Made by a program: the position numbers and the translations under genes. DNA of 64,000 nucleotides, from assembly GCF_001718415.1 (NCBI RefSeq), contig NZ_CP013378.1:2046001-2110000 (forward strand). The letters run 5' to 3'. The stretch comes from Burkholderia pseudomultivorans. Lineage in GTDB: Bacteria; Pseudomonadota; Gammaproteobacteria; Burkholderiales; Burkholderiaceae. Positions 18,064 through 27,468 of this stretch are shown here, piece by piece. The number at the start of each line of letters is the position of its first letter. The stretch's first letter is position 1. The notes below the pieces were generated by a model. The model had not been told where the DNA came from. It worked only from the letters and a program-made list of their open reading frames with translations, and made no database searches.

Positions 18064-19350
18064 ATGAAGATTCATATCAAAGGCGGCACGCTGATCGATC
18101 CGGTCGCCGGCAGCGAGCGGCAGGCCGACGTATTCATCTCGGGCGGCAAGATCGACGCGATCGCCGAAGCCGGCCGCGCGCCGGCTGGCTTCGCGGCCGA
18201 CAAGACGATCGACGCATCGGGCCTGATCGTCGCGCCCGGCCTCGTCGACCTGTGCGCGCGGCTGCGCGAGCCCGGCTACGAGCACAAGGCGACGCTCGCG
18301 TCCGAGATGGCCGCGGCGGTCGCCGGCGGCGTGACGACGCTCGTATGCCCGCCGGATACCGACCCGGTGCTCGACGAGCCGGGCCTCGTCGAGATGCTCA
18401 AATTCCGCGCGCGCAACCTGCACCAGGCGAACGTCCATCCGCTCGGCGCGCTGACGGTCGGCCTCAAGGGCGAGGTGATCACCGAGATGGTCGCGCTGAC
18501 CGAGTCGGGCTGCGTCGGCTTCACGCATGCGAACGTGCCGGTGCGCGACACGCAGGTGCTGCTGCGCGCGCTGCAGTATGCGAGCACCTACGGGTTCACC
18601 ACGTGGCTGCGCCCGCTCGACGCGTTCATCGGCAAGGGTGGCGTGGCGGCGAGCGGCCCGGTCGCGTCGCGGCTCGGGCTGTCCGGCGTGCCGGTCGCCG
18701 CCGAGACGATCGCGCTGCACACCATTTTCGAGCTGATGCGCGTGACGGGCGCGCGCGTGCACCTCGCGCGGCTGTCGTCGGCGGCCGGCCTTGCGCTGGT
18801 GCGCGCCGCGAAAGCCGAAGGGCTGCCCGTGACCTGCGACGTCGGCGTAAATCACCTGCACCTGATCGACGTCGACATCGGCTATTTCGATTCGCAGTTC
18901 CGGCTCGATCCGCCGCTGCGCAGCGAGCGCGACCGCGAAGCGATCCGCGCGGCGCTCGCCGACGGCACGATCGATGCGATCTGCTCCGACCACACGCCGG
19001 TCGACGACGACGAGAAGCTGCTGCCGTTCGGCGAAGCGACGCCCGGTGCCACTGGCCTCGAACTGCTGCTGTCGCTGACGGTGAAGTGGGCCGACGAGAC
19101 GCGCACGCCGCTCGCGCAGGCGCTGCGCCGCATCACGTCGGCGCCTGCCGACGTGCTGAAGCTACCGGCCGGCCGTCTGGCCGAAGGCGGCGCGGCCGAC
19201 CTGTGCGTGTTCGATCCGCGCGCGCACTGGCGCGTCGAGCCGCGCGCGCTGAAGAGCCAGGGTCACAACTCGCCGTTCCTCGGCTACGAACTGCCCGCCT
19301 GCGTGCGTGCGACGCTCGTCGCCGGGCAGATCGCGTTCGAGCGTCACTGA
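18064..19350 (+). CDS. pyrC: dihydroorotase-like PyrC' (probably non-catalytic ATCase partner)
   Basis: This encodes 428 residues and is clearly of the dihydroorotase/amidohydrolase family (APGLVDLCARLREPG, SDHTPVDDDEK, GATGLELLL). The first metal-binding HxH of active enzymes is replaced here: in the segment DLCARLR at residues 62-68 the two His positions are Cys64 and Arg66. This is the pattern of the pseudo-dihydroorotase that forms a 480-kDa type complex with PyrB in Pseudomonas and is needed for ATCase assembly. A true dihydroorotase should be encoded elsewhere. It is immediately downstream of pyrB. Confidence 0.9.
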   Translation: MKIHIKGGTLIDPVAGSERQADVFISGGKIDAIAEAGRAPAGFAADKTIDASGLIVAPGLVDLCARLREPGYEHKATLASEMAAAVAGGVTTLVCPPDTDPVLDEPGLVEMLKFRARNLHQANVHPLGALTVGLKGEVITEMVALTESGCVGFTHANVPVRDTQVLLRALQYASTYGFTTWLRPLDAFIGKGGVAASGPVASRLGLSGVPVAAETIALHTIFELMRVTGARVHLARLSSAAGLALVRAAKAEGLPVTCDVGVNHLHLIDVDIGYFDSQFRLDPPLRSERDREAIRAALADGTIDAICSDHTPVDDDEKLLPFGEATPGATGLELLLSLTVKWADETRTPLAQALRRITSAPADVLKLPAGRLAEGGAADLCVFDPRAHWRVEPRALKSQGHNSPFLGYELPACVRATLVAGQIAFERH

Positions 19351-19369
19351 ACCCCGCCGGAGCTGCGCC

Positions 19370-20227
19370 ATGACAGCCGTTCGCAAGCTGCGCCTCGTCT
19401 TTCACCTGCTGCGCGGGATGGCGGTCGTCGCGCTGCGCTTCTCGCACGTCACGCCCGCGCGGCGCCTCGAGCTCACGCGCCGCTGGTCGCTCAAGCTGCT
19501 GCGCATCTGCGGGATGCGCCTCGTCGTCCACAACGACGGCGCGCGTCTCGACGCGGGCGCGCTCGTCGTCGGCAACCACGTGTCGTGGCTCGACATCTAC
19601 ACCGTCAACGCGTGGCGGCCGACGCCGTTCGTGTCGAAGGCCGAGGTGCGGCAGTGGCCGGTGGTCGGCTGGCTGGCCGAGAAGCTCGACACCGTGTTCC
19701 TGCAGCGCGAGAAGCGCACCGAGGCGATGCGGGTCATGCACGAGATGGCCGACCGGCTGCGCAGCGGCGGCGTGATGTGCGTGTTTCCGGAAGGCACGAC
19801 GTCCGACGGGCAGGGACTGCTGCCGTTCCATGCGAACCTGTTCCAGGCCGCGGTGTCGGCCGGCTGTGCGGTGCAGCCGATCTGCCTGATGTACGAGGAT
19901 GCGCAGGGCCGGCAGTCGGTCGCGCCCGCCTATACGGGCGAGCTGTCGCTCGGCATGTCGCTCGACATGGTGTTGCGCGGCGGGCCGCTCGTCGCGCATC
20001 TGTACGTCTGCGATCCGATCCCGCCGGGCGGTGACCGGCGGGCGATGTCGGCGGCCGCGCGCGACGCGATCGCGGCCGCGCTCGAAGCGATGCAGGCGCA
20101 GGTCGGCAAGCCGTCGGCCGAATCGCTGGCGGAGCTCGAGAAGCATGCGTATCCGGCGACGGAGGTCGGCGCCGGTGCGGCCGGCGACGCCGCAGCCGAG
20201 GAGCCGGTGCCGGGGCGCGAGGGCTGA
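19370..20227 (+). CDS. 1-acyl-sn-glycerol-3-phosphate acyltransferase family protein (PlsC-like)
   Basis: This encodes 285 residues. The acyltransferase motif NHVSWLD (the NHxxxxD catalytic pair) is near residues 65-71, and VFPEGTTSDGQG supplies the phosphate-binding motif. A hydrophobic N-terminal region suggests inner-membrane association. The probable reaction is transfer of an acyl chain to lysophosphatidic acid, though lyso-ornithine lipid acyltransferases (OlsA) look similar. It starts 19 bases after pyrC' and ends just before convergent apaH. Confidence 0.88.
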   Translation: MTAVRKLRLVFHLLRGMAVVALRFSHVTPARRLELTRRWSLKLLRICGMRLVVHNDGARLDAGALVVGNHVSWLDIYTVNAWRPTPFVSKAEVRQWPVVGWLAEKLDTVFLQREKRTEAMRVMHEMADRLRSGGVMCVFPEGTTSDGQGLLPFHANLFQAAVSAGCAVQPICLMYEDAQGRQSVAPAYTGELSLGMSLDMVLRGGPLVAHLYVCDPIPPGGDRRAMSAAARDAIAAALEAMQAQVGKPSAESLAELEKHAYPATEVGAGAAGDAAAEEPVPGREG

Positions 20228-20271
20228 GGTGTTCGCCCCTGGCTCGCGCGTTTGCTACGCGGGCCTTTCGA

Positions 20272-21111
20272 TCATTCTGCGCCGGGCGTGCGGCACGCTT
20301 CGCACTGCACCTGCGTGACCGTGCGCTGCGCCGGATCGGCGCTCAGGCGCACGGCCGACAGCTGATTTCCCCACACGCATCCCGAATCGAGCGCGACGAC
20401 GTTGTCGCGCAGCATCAGGCCGAGCGCGGCCCAGTGACCGAACACGACGGTCACGTCCTCGGTGCGGCGACCCGGCACGTCGAACCACGGCAGATGGCCG
20501 GGCGGCGCGCTGTCGGGGCCGCCGTTTGCCTTGAAGTCCATGACGCCGTCGGGTGTGCAGAAACGCAGGCGCGTGAATGCATTGAACGCGACGCGCATGC
20601 GGTCGCGCTTTTTCAGGTTCGGACTCCATTGGTTCGGTTCGTTGCCGTACAGCTTTTGCAGCGTCTCGCGCCAGTCGGGCGCGCGTAGGGCGCGCTGCAG
20701 TTCGTCGGCGAGCTCCAGCGCGAGCGTGGCATCCCATTGAGGGAGCACGCCGGCGTGGACCAGCAGCATGCCGTGCTCGAAATGCGCGAACGGGCGATGG
20801 CGAACCCAGTCGAGCAACGCGTCCGCGTCGGGTGCGTCGAGGATTTCGCCGATCGTGTCGCCGGGACGCTCGGTGCGGATGCCGGCCGAGACGGCGAGCA
20901 GATGCAGATCGTGATTGCCGAGGACGACGGTCGCGCGCGAGCCGAGATCGGCGAGCGCGCGCAGCGAGGCGAGCGACGCGGGACCGCGGTTGACGATGTC
21001 GCCGGCGATCCATAGAGGCGTATCGGAAGGCGCTGAAAGTTTATTGAATAGCGACTGGAAAGCGGAATGACAGCCTTGGATGTCGCCGATGGCGATGGGG
21101 GTGTGGGTCAT
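20272..21111 (-). CDS. apaH: bis(5'-nucleosyl)-tetraphosphatase, symmetrical
   Basis: This encodes 279 residues. It hydrolyses Ap4A to two ADP. The metallophosphoesterase motifs are in order: GDIQGC near residue 9, GDIVNRGP near residue 37, and GNHDLH near residue 65. The length is normal for ApaH. It stands at the left border of the O-antigen locus, as in other Burkholderia, and is transcribed away from rmlB. Confidence 0.96.
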   Translation of the reverse strand: MTHTPIAIGDIQGCHSAFQSLFNKLSAPSDTPLWIAGDIVNRGPASLASLRALADLGSRATVVLGNHDLHLLAVSAGIRTERPGDTIGEILDAPDADALLDWVRHRPFAHFEHGMLLVHAGVLPQWDATLALELADELQRALRAPDWRETLQKLYGNEPNQWSPNLKKRDRMRVAFNAFTRLRFCTPDGVMDFKANGGPDSAPPGHLPWFDVPGRRTEDVTVVFGHWAALGLMLRDNVVALDSGCVWGNQLSAVRLSADPAQRTVTQVQCEACRTPGAE

Positions 21112-21449
21112 GAGAGCCTGGGCGTTGCAAGTTCGCGATGTATGGAAAATTACTTTCAGTCCTTGTCGGTGACTAGGACGACGTTCTGCAAATTTCCCTT
21201 CATGAAGAAAGAGGTTTCAGCTCCGGTTTGGGTGCGGAGCGCTGTATCAAGTTGTTAGCGGCATGGCTTTTGCGACGGGCCGCTCCCTATAATTGTCGTT
21301 TTCCCGAACAAAATTAGCATTTCATGACTTTGACGACCACGGCGGCCGGTTAAAATTCCCGGTCTGACTGGCCATCACAGTCGTTTGCTTGCGAATCTGA
21401 TGCGGCCGGCACTTGACCGTGCCTGCCATACATTACTAGAGGGAGCCTC
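21112..21449. promoter_or_regulatory. apaH-rmlB divergent intergenic region with candidate rml promoter
   Basis: The 338-base gap is distinctly AT-richer than the genes around it. A perfect TATAAT is at 21288-21293; the hexamer 17 bases upstream (GGCTTT, 21265-21270) is a poor -35, so the promoter may need activation. It would give a leader of about 150 bases before rmlB. No clear ops/JUMPstart-type element or terminator was found. The rmlB ribosome site is AGAGGGAG, just before the ATG. Confidence 0.45.
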
Positions 21450-22511
21450 ATGATCCTGGTTACCGGCGGCGCGGGTTTTATCGGTGCCAACTTTGTACTT
21501 GACTGGCTGCGTGAATCCGGCGAAGCCGTGCTCAATGTCGACAAGCTCACCTACGCAGGCAATCTGCGCACGCTGCAGTCGCTGAACGGCAATCCGAAAC
21601 ACGTATTCGCACGCGTGGACATCTGCGACCGCGCGGCACTCGACGCGCTGTTCGCCGAGCACAAGCCGCGCGCGGTGTTGCACTTTGCCGCCGAAAGCCA
21701 CGTCGACCGCTCGATCCATGGCCCGGCCGATTTCGTGCAGACCAATGTCGTCGGCACCTTCACGCTGCTCGAAGCCACGCGTCAATACTGGAACGCACTG
21801 CCCGAAGCCGACAAGGCCGCGTTCCGCTTCCTGCATGTGTCGACCGACGAAGTGTTCGGCTCGCTGTCGGCAACCGATCCGCAGTTCTCCGAAACGACGC
21901 CGTACGCGCCGAACAGCCCGTACTCGGCCACCAAGGCCGGCTCCGATCATCTCGTACGCGCGTACCATCACACGTACGGCCTGCCGACGCTCACCACGAA
22001 CTGCTCGAACAACTACGGTCCGTACCAGTTCCCGGAGAAGCTCATTCCGCTGATGATTGCCAACGCGCTGGCCGGCAAGCCGCTGCCCGTCTACGGCGAC
22101 GGCCAGAACGTGCGCGACTGGCTGTACGTGGGCGACCACTGCAGCGCAATCCGCGAAGTGCTCGCACGCGGCGTGCCCGGCGAGACGTACAACGTCGGCG
22201 GCTGGAACGAGAAGAAGAACCTCGAAGTCGTGCACACGCTGTGCGACCTGCTCGATGCGCAGCGCCCGAAGGCGGCCGGCTCGTATCGCGACCAGATCAC
22301 CTACGTGACGGACCGCCCCGGCCACGACCGCCGCTACGCGATCGATGCGCGCAAGCTCGAGCGCGAGCTCGGCTGGAAGCCGGCGGAGACGTTCGAGACG
22401 GGGCTGGCGAAGACGGTCGCATGGTATCTCGACAACCAGGCGTGGGCCGACGAAGTCGCGTCGGGCGAATACCGCAAGTGGGTCGAAACCAACTACGCGC
22501 AGCGCGCGTAA
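21450..22511 (+). CDS. rmlB: dTDP-glucose 4,6-dehydratase
   Basis: This encodes 353 residues. It is the second step of dTDP-L-rhamnose synthesis. The NAD-binding motif GGAGFIG is at residues 7-13, the catalytic STDEVFG is near residue 132, and the YSATK active-site motif is near residue 167. Length and motif order match RmlB exactly. It is the first gene of the rmlBACD operon; the next gene starts 11 bases after its stop. Codon usage is that of the core genome. Confidence 0.97.
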   Translation: MILVTGGAGFIGANFVLDWLRESGEAVLNVDKLTYAGNLRTLQSLNGNPKHVFARVDICDRAALDALFAEHKPRAVLHFAAESHVDRSIHGPADFVQTNVVGTFTLLEATRQYWNALPEADKAAFRFLHVSTDEVFGSLSATDPQFSETTPYAPNSPYSATKAGSDHLVRAYHHTYGLPTLTTNCSNNYGPYQFPEKLIPLMIANALAGKPLPVYGDGQNVRDWLYVGDHCSAIREVLARGVPGETYNVGGWNEKKNLEVVHTLCDLLDAQRPKAAGSYRDQITYVTDRPGHDRRYAIDARKLERELGWKPAETFETGLAKTVAWYLDNQAWADEVASGEYRKWVETNYAQRA

Positions 22512-22522
22512 GGGTGGCGGAC

Positions 22523-23416
22523 ATGGCACGCAAAGGCATCATCCTGGCCGGCGGTTCCGGCACCCGGCTGTATCCGATCACGCACGCGGTGTCGAAGCAG
22601 TTGCTGCCGGTGTACGACAAGCCGATGATCTACTATCCGCTGTCGACGCTGATGGTCGCGGGCATTCGCGACGTGCTGATCATCTCGACGCCGCAGGACA
22701 CGCCGCGCTTCGAGGCGATGCTCGGCGACGGCAGCCAGTGGGGGATGAACATCCAGTACGCGGTGCAGCCGTCGCCGGACGGGCTCGCGCAGGCGTTCAT
22801 CATCGGCAGGGAATTCGTCGGCAACGATCCGTCGGCGCTGATTCTCGGCGACAACATCTTCTACGGCCACGACCTCGCGAAGCAGCTCGAGCATGCGAAC
22901 GCGCAGCAAGCGGGCGCGACGGTGTTCGCGTATCACGTGCACGATCCCGAGCGCTACGGCGTGGTCGAATTCGACCGGGACTTCCGCGCGCTGTCGATCG
23001 AGGAGAAGCCGGCGAAACCGCGTTCGCATTATGCGGTCACGGGCCTGTACTTCTACGACAACCGGGTGTGCGATATCGCGGCCGACATCAAGCCGTCGCC
23101 GCGCGGCGAGCTGGAGATCACCGACGTCAATTCGCGCTATCTGGCGGACGGCGCACTGAATGTCGAGATCATGGGGCGCGGTTACGCGTGGCTCGATACC
23201 GGCACGCACGATTCGCTGATCGAGGCGGCGAGCTTCATCGCGACGCTGCAGAAGCGGCAAGGGCTGGTGGTCGCGTGCCCGGAGGAAATCGCGTACCGCC
23301 GTCAGTGGATCGACGCGGAGCAGGTGCAGAAGCTGGCGCAGCCGTTGTCGAAGAACGGCTACGGTCAATATTTGCTCAACATTCTTACGGATCAGGTTGC
23401 ATGGCCATCACGGTAA
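22523..23416 (+). CDS. rmlA: glucose-1-phosphate thymidylyltransferase
   Basis: This encodes 297 residues. It joins glucose-1-phosphate and dTTP to form dTDP-glucose, the entry step of the rhamnose pathway. The nucleotidyltransferase motif [12 protein letters not shown] is near residues 9-20, and the product/regulatory region includes [10 protein letters not shown]. The ATG at 22523 gives the canonical [11 protein letters not shown] start. It overlaps rmlC by 16 bases. Confidence 0.97.
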   Translation: MARKGIILAGGSGTRLYPITHAVSKQLLPVYDKPMIYYPLSTLMVAGIRDVLIISTPQDTPRFEAMLGDGSQWGMNIQYAVQPSPDGLAQAFIIGREFVGNDPSALILGDNIFYGHDLAKQLEHANAQQAGATVFAYHVHDPERYGVVEFDRDFRALSIEEKPAKPRSHYAVTGLYFYDNRVCDIAADIKPSPRGELEITDVNSRYLADGALNVEIMGRGYAWLDTGTHDSLIEAASFIATLQKRQGLVVACPEEIAYRRQWIDAEQVQKLAQPLSKNGYGQYLLNILTDQVAWPSR

Positions 23417-23952
23417 CTGCCACGGCGCTGCCCGAAGTCAAGATCATCGAGCCGAAGGTGTTCGGCGATGCGCGCGGCTATTTCTACGAGAGCTTCAACG
23501 GGCGTGAATTCGCCGAGCACGTCGAGCCAGGCGTGGAGTTCGTGCAGGACAACCATTCGCGCTCGGCGAAGGGCGTGCTGCGCGGGCTGCACTATCAGAT
23601 CCAGCATGCGCAGGGCAAGCTCGTGCGCGTGGTCGAGGGCGAGGTGTTCGACGTTGCGGTCGATATCCGCAAGCACTCGCCGAACTTCGGCAAGTGGGTC
23701 GGCGTGACGCTGTCGGCGGACAACCACCGGCAGCTGTGGGTGCCGCCCGGGTTCGCGCATGGATTCGTGGTGCTGTCGGAGGCGGCGCAGTTCCTCTACA
23801 AGACCACCGACTACTGGTACCCGGAGCACGAGCGCAGCATCGTGTGGAACGATCCGGAGATCGGCATCGAGTGGCCGATCGATTTCGAGCCGCTGCTGGC
23901 CGCGAAGGATGCGGCGGGCAAGCGGTTGAGCGAAGCCGAACTCTATGCGTGA
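23401..23952 (+). CDS. rmlC: dTDP-4-dehydrorhamnose 3,5-epimerase
   Basis: This encodes 183 residues, a standard RmlC cupin. Catalytic-region motifs are [17 protein letters not shown] (with the active-site His) and [15 protein letters not shown]. It converts dTDP-4-keto-6-deoxyglucose to the rhamnose epimer. It is nested between overlapping neighbours: it starts inside rmlA and its end overlaps the rmlD ATG by 8 bases. Confidence 0.97.
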   Translation: MAITVTATALPEVKIIEPKVFGDARGYFYESFNGREFAEHVEPGVEFVQDNHSRSAKGVLRGLHYQIQHAQGKLVRVVEGEVFDVAVDIRKHSPNFGKWVGVTLSADNHRQLWVPPGFAHGFVVLSEAAQFLYKTTDYWYPEHERSIVWNDPEIGIEWPIDFEPLLAAKDAAGKRLSEAELYA

Positions 23953-24844
23953 GGTGGGCGTGAAAACTGAGCCGACGATCCTCGTGACGGGCGTGAACGG
24001 GCAGGTCGGATTCGAACTGCTCCGCACGCTGCAAGGCTTGGGGCGCGTGGTGGCGTGCGATCGGTCGATGCTCGACCTGTCCGATCTCGAGCGCGTACGC
24101 AGTGTCGTGCGCGATCTGAAGCCGTCGATTATCGTGAATCCGGCTGCCTATACGGCCGTCGACAAGGCGGAGACGGACATCGAAGGCGCCCGGCGCCTGA
24201 ATGCCGACGTGCCGCGCGTTTTCGCGGAGGAAGCGGCGCGCAGCGGCGCAGTGCTGATCCACTATTCGACCGACTATGTGTTCGACGGCACCAAAGACGG
24301 TGCCTATGTCGAAACGGATGCGACCAATCCGCAGAACGTGTACGGGCTGACCAAGCTCGAAGGCGAGCAGGCGATTGCGGCGACCGGGTGTGCGCATCTG
24401 ATCTTGCGGACGAGCTGGGTTTATGGCCGGCGCGGCAAGAACTTCCTGCTCACGATGCTGAAGCTCGGCAGCGAGCGGCCGGAACTGAAAATCGTCGCGG
24501 ACCAGATTGGGGCGCCGACGTGGTCGAAGACCATCGCTACTGCAACCTCGCATATTCTCGCGCAGTCGCTGGCGACGGACGAGGCGGACTGGTGGGCGCG
24601 GCGTTCCGGTGTTTATCACTTAACGTCTGCCGGCGCGACGTCGTGGCATGGGTTTGCTGAAGCAATCCTTGCGCATGCGATGGGCGAACGGACGCCGAAG
24701 GTTGTGCCGATTCCGGCCGCTGACTATCCGGTGCCAGCGAAGCGGCCTGCCAATTCGAGGCTGTCGCATGCGAAGCTGACCGGAGTGTTCGGACTGCGAC
24801 TGCCGGAATGGGACGATGCCCTGAAGCTGTGCCTGAGTGAGTAA
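23945..24844 (+). CDS. rmlD: dTDP-4-dehydrorhamnose reductase
   Basis: This encodes 299 residues from the ATG at 23945. An in-frame GTG at 23960 (MKTEPTILV) is an alternative start with a GAGG upstream. It is an SDR reductase with GVNGQVG near the N-terminus and the catalytic YGLTK motif near residue 134, and it completes dTDP-L-rhamnose. The stop overlaps the next glycosyltransferase start by 8 bases. Codon usage loosens toward the 3' end (CTTAAC, TTTGCT, CTTGCG), close to the presumed left limit of the foreign O-antigen segment. Confidence 0.95.
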   Translation: MREVGVKTEPTILVTGVNGQVGFELLRTLQGLGRVVACDRSMLDLSDLERVRSVVRDLKPSIIVNPAAYTAVDKAETDIEGARRLNADVPRVFAEEAARSGAVLIHYSTDYVFDGTKDGAYVETDATNPQNVYGLTKLEGEQAIAATGCAHLILRTSWVYGRRGKNFLLTMLKLGSERPELKIVADQIGAPTWSKTIATATSHILAQSLATDEADWWARRSGVYHLTSAGATSWHGFAEAILAHAMGERTPKVVPIPAADYPVPAKRPANSRLSHAKLTGVFGLRLPEWDDALKLCLSE

Positions 24845-25754
24845 CTTGGATCCATCTCTCTCGCAGCAGGAGCGGGCCGGTGTCGTGATCGTATTCTATC
24901 GACCGGACCGCCAATGCGTGGCTCGCGCTAACCGGCTCGCCAGCCGTTGGCCCTGCGTCGTGGTCGACAACACAGAAAGCGTGTCAACAGCGGACGCGCT
25001 CGGGCTGGAGGCTCGGATCGACTATATCCCAAACGGCGCCAACCTCGGCATCGCGACGGCGCTTAACCAGGGCATCGAACGAGTTATCGCGGCGGGCTGT
25101 ACGTCGGCCTTGCTGTTCGATCAGGATAGCGAGCCATCGGACGAATTGCTGGTCGCACTGCCGCGGACCCTGGCGGCTGAACGCGCGCGCAACCGGCGCG
25201 TGGCGCTCGTCGGGCCGGCATACGAGGATGCGCGTCTGGGCGGGGTCGCGCCGTTCGTGCGCTTCGGCTACCTGAAGCTGCGGCGCGTTTCGCCGGAGGG
25301 TGCGCAGCCGATCGACGTGGACTTTTTGATTACGTCGGGGTCGTGCGTGAATCTCGCGGTTTGGCGCGACATTGGCCCGATGGATGACGCGCTCTTCATC
25401 GACTTCGTCGATCTCGAGTGGTGTGTCCGGGCTCGCTCGAAAGGTTATTCGGTGCTCGGGGCGCCAGCGCTGCGCCTTAAACACGAACTGGGCGGCGAGC
25501 CTGTGAAGGTTTTCGGACGCAGTTACCCCGGACACAGCCCGATTCGGCACTATTATCTGTTCCGCAATACGTTCGCGCTGCTCCGACGCGCCTATGTGCC
25601 ATGGAGTTGGAAGTCGACGGAGCTTGTCAAGATACCGATCCGATTGATCATTTACGGGTGTTTTATGCCGTCAGGTTTGAAGCATGTCCGTTTATCCATC
25701 TTGGGTGTTTGGCATGGTTTGAGTGGAAGGTTAGGGCCGTTCAGATGCAAATGA
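24837..25754 (+). CDS. glycosyltransferase family 2, probable rhamnosyltransferase
   Basis: This encodes 305 residues from a GTG that overlaps the rmlD stop by 8 bases. The GT-A fold is indicated by YIPNGANLGIATALNQGI and the metal motif LLFDQDSEP near residues 93-101. The acceptor-side element FIDFVDLEWCVRARSKGY is typical of WbbL/RfbF-type rhamnosyltransferases. Its place directly after rmlBACD supports dTDP-L-rhamnose as donor. It would act on the cytoplasmic side of the inner membrane in O-antigen assembly. Confidence 0.85.
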   Translation: MSNLDPSLSQQERAGVVIVFYRPDRQCVARANRLASRWPCVVVDNTESVSTADALGLEARIDYIPNGANLGIATALNQGIERVIAAGCTSALLFDQDSEPSDELLVALPRTLAAERARNRRVALVGPAYEDARLGGVAPFVRFGYLKLRRVSPEGAQPIDVDFLITSGSCVNLAVWRDIGPMDDALFIDFVDLEWCVRARSKGYSVLGAPALRLKHELGGEPVKVFGRSYPGHSPIRHYYLFRNTFALLRRAYVPWSWKSTELVKIPIRLIIYGCFMPSGLKHVRLSILGVWHGLSGRLGPFRCK

Positions 25755-25799
25755 CAGCGGTGTGCCTCATCAAAAATTTTTAGGAATCTTGGATACTTC

Positions 25800-26582
25800 A
25801 TGCTTAATCTCGCATTGACAGACTTGAAGCAGAGCATCGAGTCATGGCGGTTGTGGACTTTGCTGGGATGGTTGGAAATCAGGCAGCGGTATGCCCGCTC
25901 GCGGGTAGGCCCCTTCTGGTTGACTATCAGTATGGGCGTGATGATTGCGTCGATTGGTATCGTATACGGCACGCTGTTTGGCCAGAAGATGAGCGAATAT
26001 TTGCCGTTCCTGGCGGTCAGTCTTGTGGTGTGGAACGTTTTTGCTCAGACAATTCAGGAAGGTAGCCTCGCTTATATCAACAGTAGCGCGTATATTCGTC
26101 AGGCGTCGACTCCGAAGCTGATATATGTATTTCAGGTGATGTGGAGAAATTTGATTGTTCTTTCGCACAATTTCGTAATTGTCGTTGTTCTTTTTGCGAT
26201 TTTTGGTGTGAAGAACTGGGAAGTCGTTCCTCTGTTTATTCCTGCTATGCTGGTATATCTGGCCAATGCGCTTTGGATATCGATGTTGGCTGGCCTGCTT
26301 TCGGCGAGATTTCGCGATTTGCCACAAATCATCGCTGCATTGGTGCAGGTGGCTTTCTACGTGACTCCTGTTATTTATAAGCCGAGCGCGTTGAGTCGTT
26401 TTACCTTTATCGTCGAATTCAATCCACTTGCCTATTTGATTGAGTTGGTTCGGACGCCGCTGATTGGAGAGGCGCCGACTTTGATGATGTGGAGCGTCAC
26501 AATCGGTATGGCACTCGTAGGATTGCCATTCGCGCTGTTGTTGACTGGGCGCTATCTAAAGCGCATTCCGTACTGGGTTTGA
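25800..26582 (+). CDS. wzm: polysaccharide ABC exporter permease Wzm
   Basis: This encodes 260 residues with six predicted membrane spans, an ABC-2 type transporter. The N-terminal amphipathic segment WLEIRQRYARSRVGPFWLTIS is the family signature. It forms the channel that moves undecaprenyl-linked O-polysaccharide across the inner membrane together with Wzt, encoded next. The base composition is strikingly AT-rich compared with the rest of the window (many TTT, ATT, TAT codons), a sign of transfer. It begins 45 bases after the rhamnosyltransferase gene. Confidence 0.92.
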   Translation: MLNLALTDLKQSIESWRLWTLLGWLEIRQRYARSRVGPFWLTISMGVMIASIGIVYGTLFGQKMSEYLPFLAVSLVVWNVFAQTIQEGSLAYINSSAYIRQASTPKLIYVFQVMWRNLIVLSHNFVIVVVLFAIFGVKNWEVVPLFIPAMLVYLANALWISMLAGLLSARFRDLPQIIAALVQVAFYVTPVIYKPSALSRFTFIVEFNPLAYLIELVRTPLIGEAPTLMMWSVTIGMALVGLPFALLLTGRYLKRIPYWV

Positions 26583-26593
26583 GGAGCGCGAAT

Positions 26594-27340
26594 ATGGCTT
26601 TTATTGAACTGAATCGAGTTACTCTGGATCTGCCAATATACGATGTCCAAGGCCGTTCGTTAAAGAAGACGGTAATGCGGATGGGACGTCGAAACAGGAT
26701 CGCGGAAGACAGCGATGGTGTCGTAGTTGTACGTGCGCTGGACGACGTGAGCTTTCGTTTTCAGTCGGGTGATCGTGTTGGCTTGATTGGCCATAATGGT
26801 GCAGGAAAGTCCACGTTGTTGAGAGCAATGTCAGGCATCTACTCTCCGACAACCGGTCAGATCTCCCGCGACGGCAAAGTCGTGCCATTGCTCGATATCA
26901 GCTTGGGTATGGACGAGAATTCAACCGGCTTGCAGAACATCAGGTTGCGCGGTTTGTTGCTCGGTATGAGCGATGCAGAGATTCGTGCGAAACAACAGGA
27001 TATCGCTGAGTTTTGTGAGTTGGGCGATTATTTGGATCTTCCTATTCGTACATATTCGAGTGGTATGCGCGTCAGGTTGGCCTTTGCGGTTTCGACCGCA
27101 GTGGACGCAGAGATTCTGCTGCTCGATGAAGTCATGGGAGTAGGAGATGCATCGTTCCGGCACAAGGCCCAGGATCGACTCGCTGATTTACACAGTCGTG
27201 CTGAGATCGTTGTGCTTGCAATGCATTCGAATTCCGAAATTCGAAGAGTATGTAACAAAGCGCTCTGGATGGATCGAGGAAAAGTTCGCGCATTTGGCGC
27301 TGTTGACGAAGTTGTTGCCGCATACGAAGAGCAAATTTGA
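26594..27340 (+). CDS. wzt: polysaccharide ABC exporter ATPase Wzt (short form)
   Basis: This encodes 248 residues and starts after a GGAG ribosome site 11 bases downstream of wzm. Walker A GHNGAGKST is near residues 66-74, the signature YSSGMRVRLAFAVST near 155-170, and Walker B ILLLDEVMGVGD follows. It ends after the nucleotide-binding domain. The C-terminal carbohydrate-binding domain that long Wzt proteins use to recognise a capped chain end is absent. Export is therefore probably coupled to synthesis rather than triggered by a terminal modification; that is an inference from related systems. Confidence 0.92.
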   Translation: MAFIELNRVTLDLPIYDVQGRSLKKTVMRMGRRNRIAEDSDGVVVVRALDDVSFRFQSGDRVGLIGHNGAGKSTLLRAMSGIYSPTTGQISRDGKVVPLLDISLGMDENSTGLQNIRLRGLLLGMSDAEIRAKQQDIAEFCELGDYLDLPIRTYSSGMRVRLAFAVSTAVDAEILLLDEVMGVGDASFRHKAQDRLADLHSRAEIVVLAMHSNSEIRRVCNKALWMDRGKVRAFGAVDEVVAAYEEQI

Positions 27341-27468
27341 CTCGACGCGTCGCATTAAGCGTCATTTGCGGGCTAAAAAATCCGATTCCGCGGTGTCTGA
27401 TTATTAGTATCAGTCGATCAGTGGTTGATTTTTAGCTCGGCGTGCACATTGTGAAAAAGGTAGATGCA

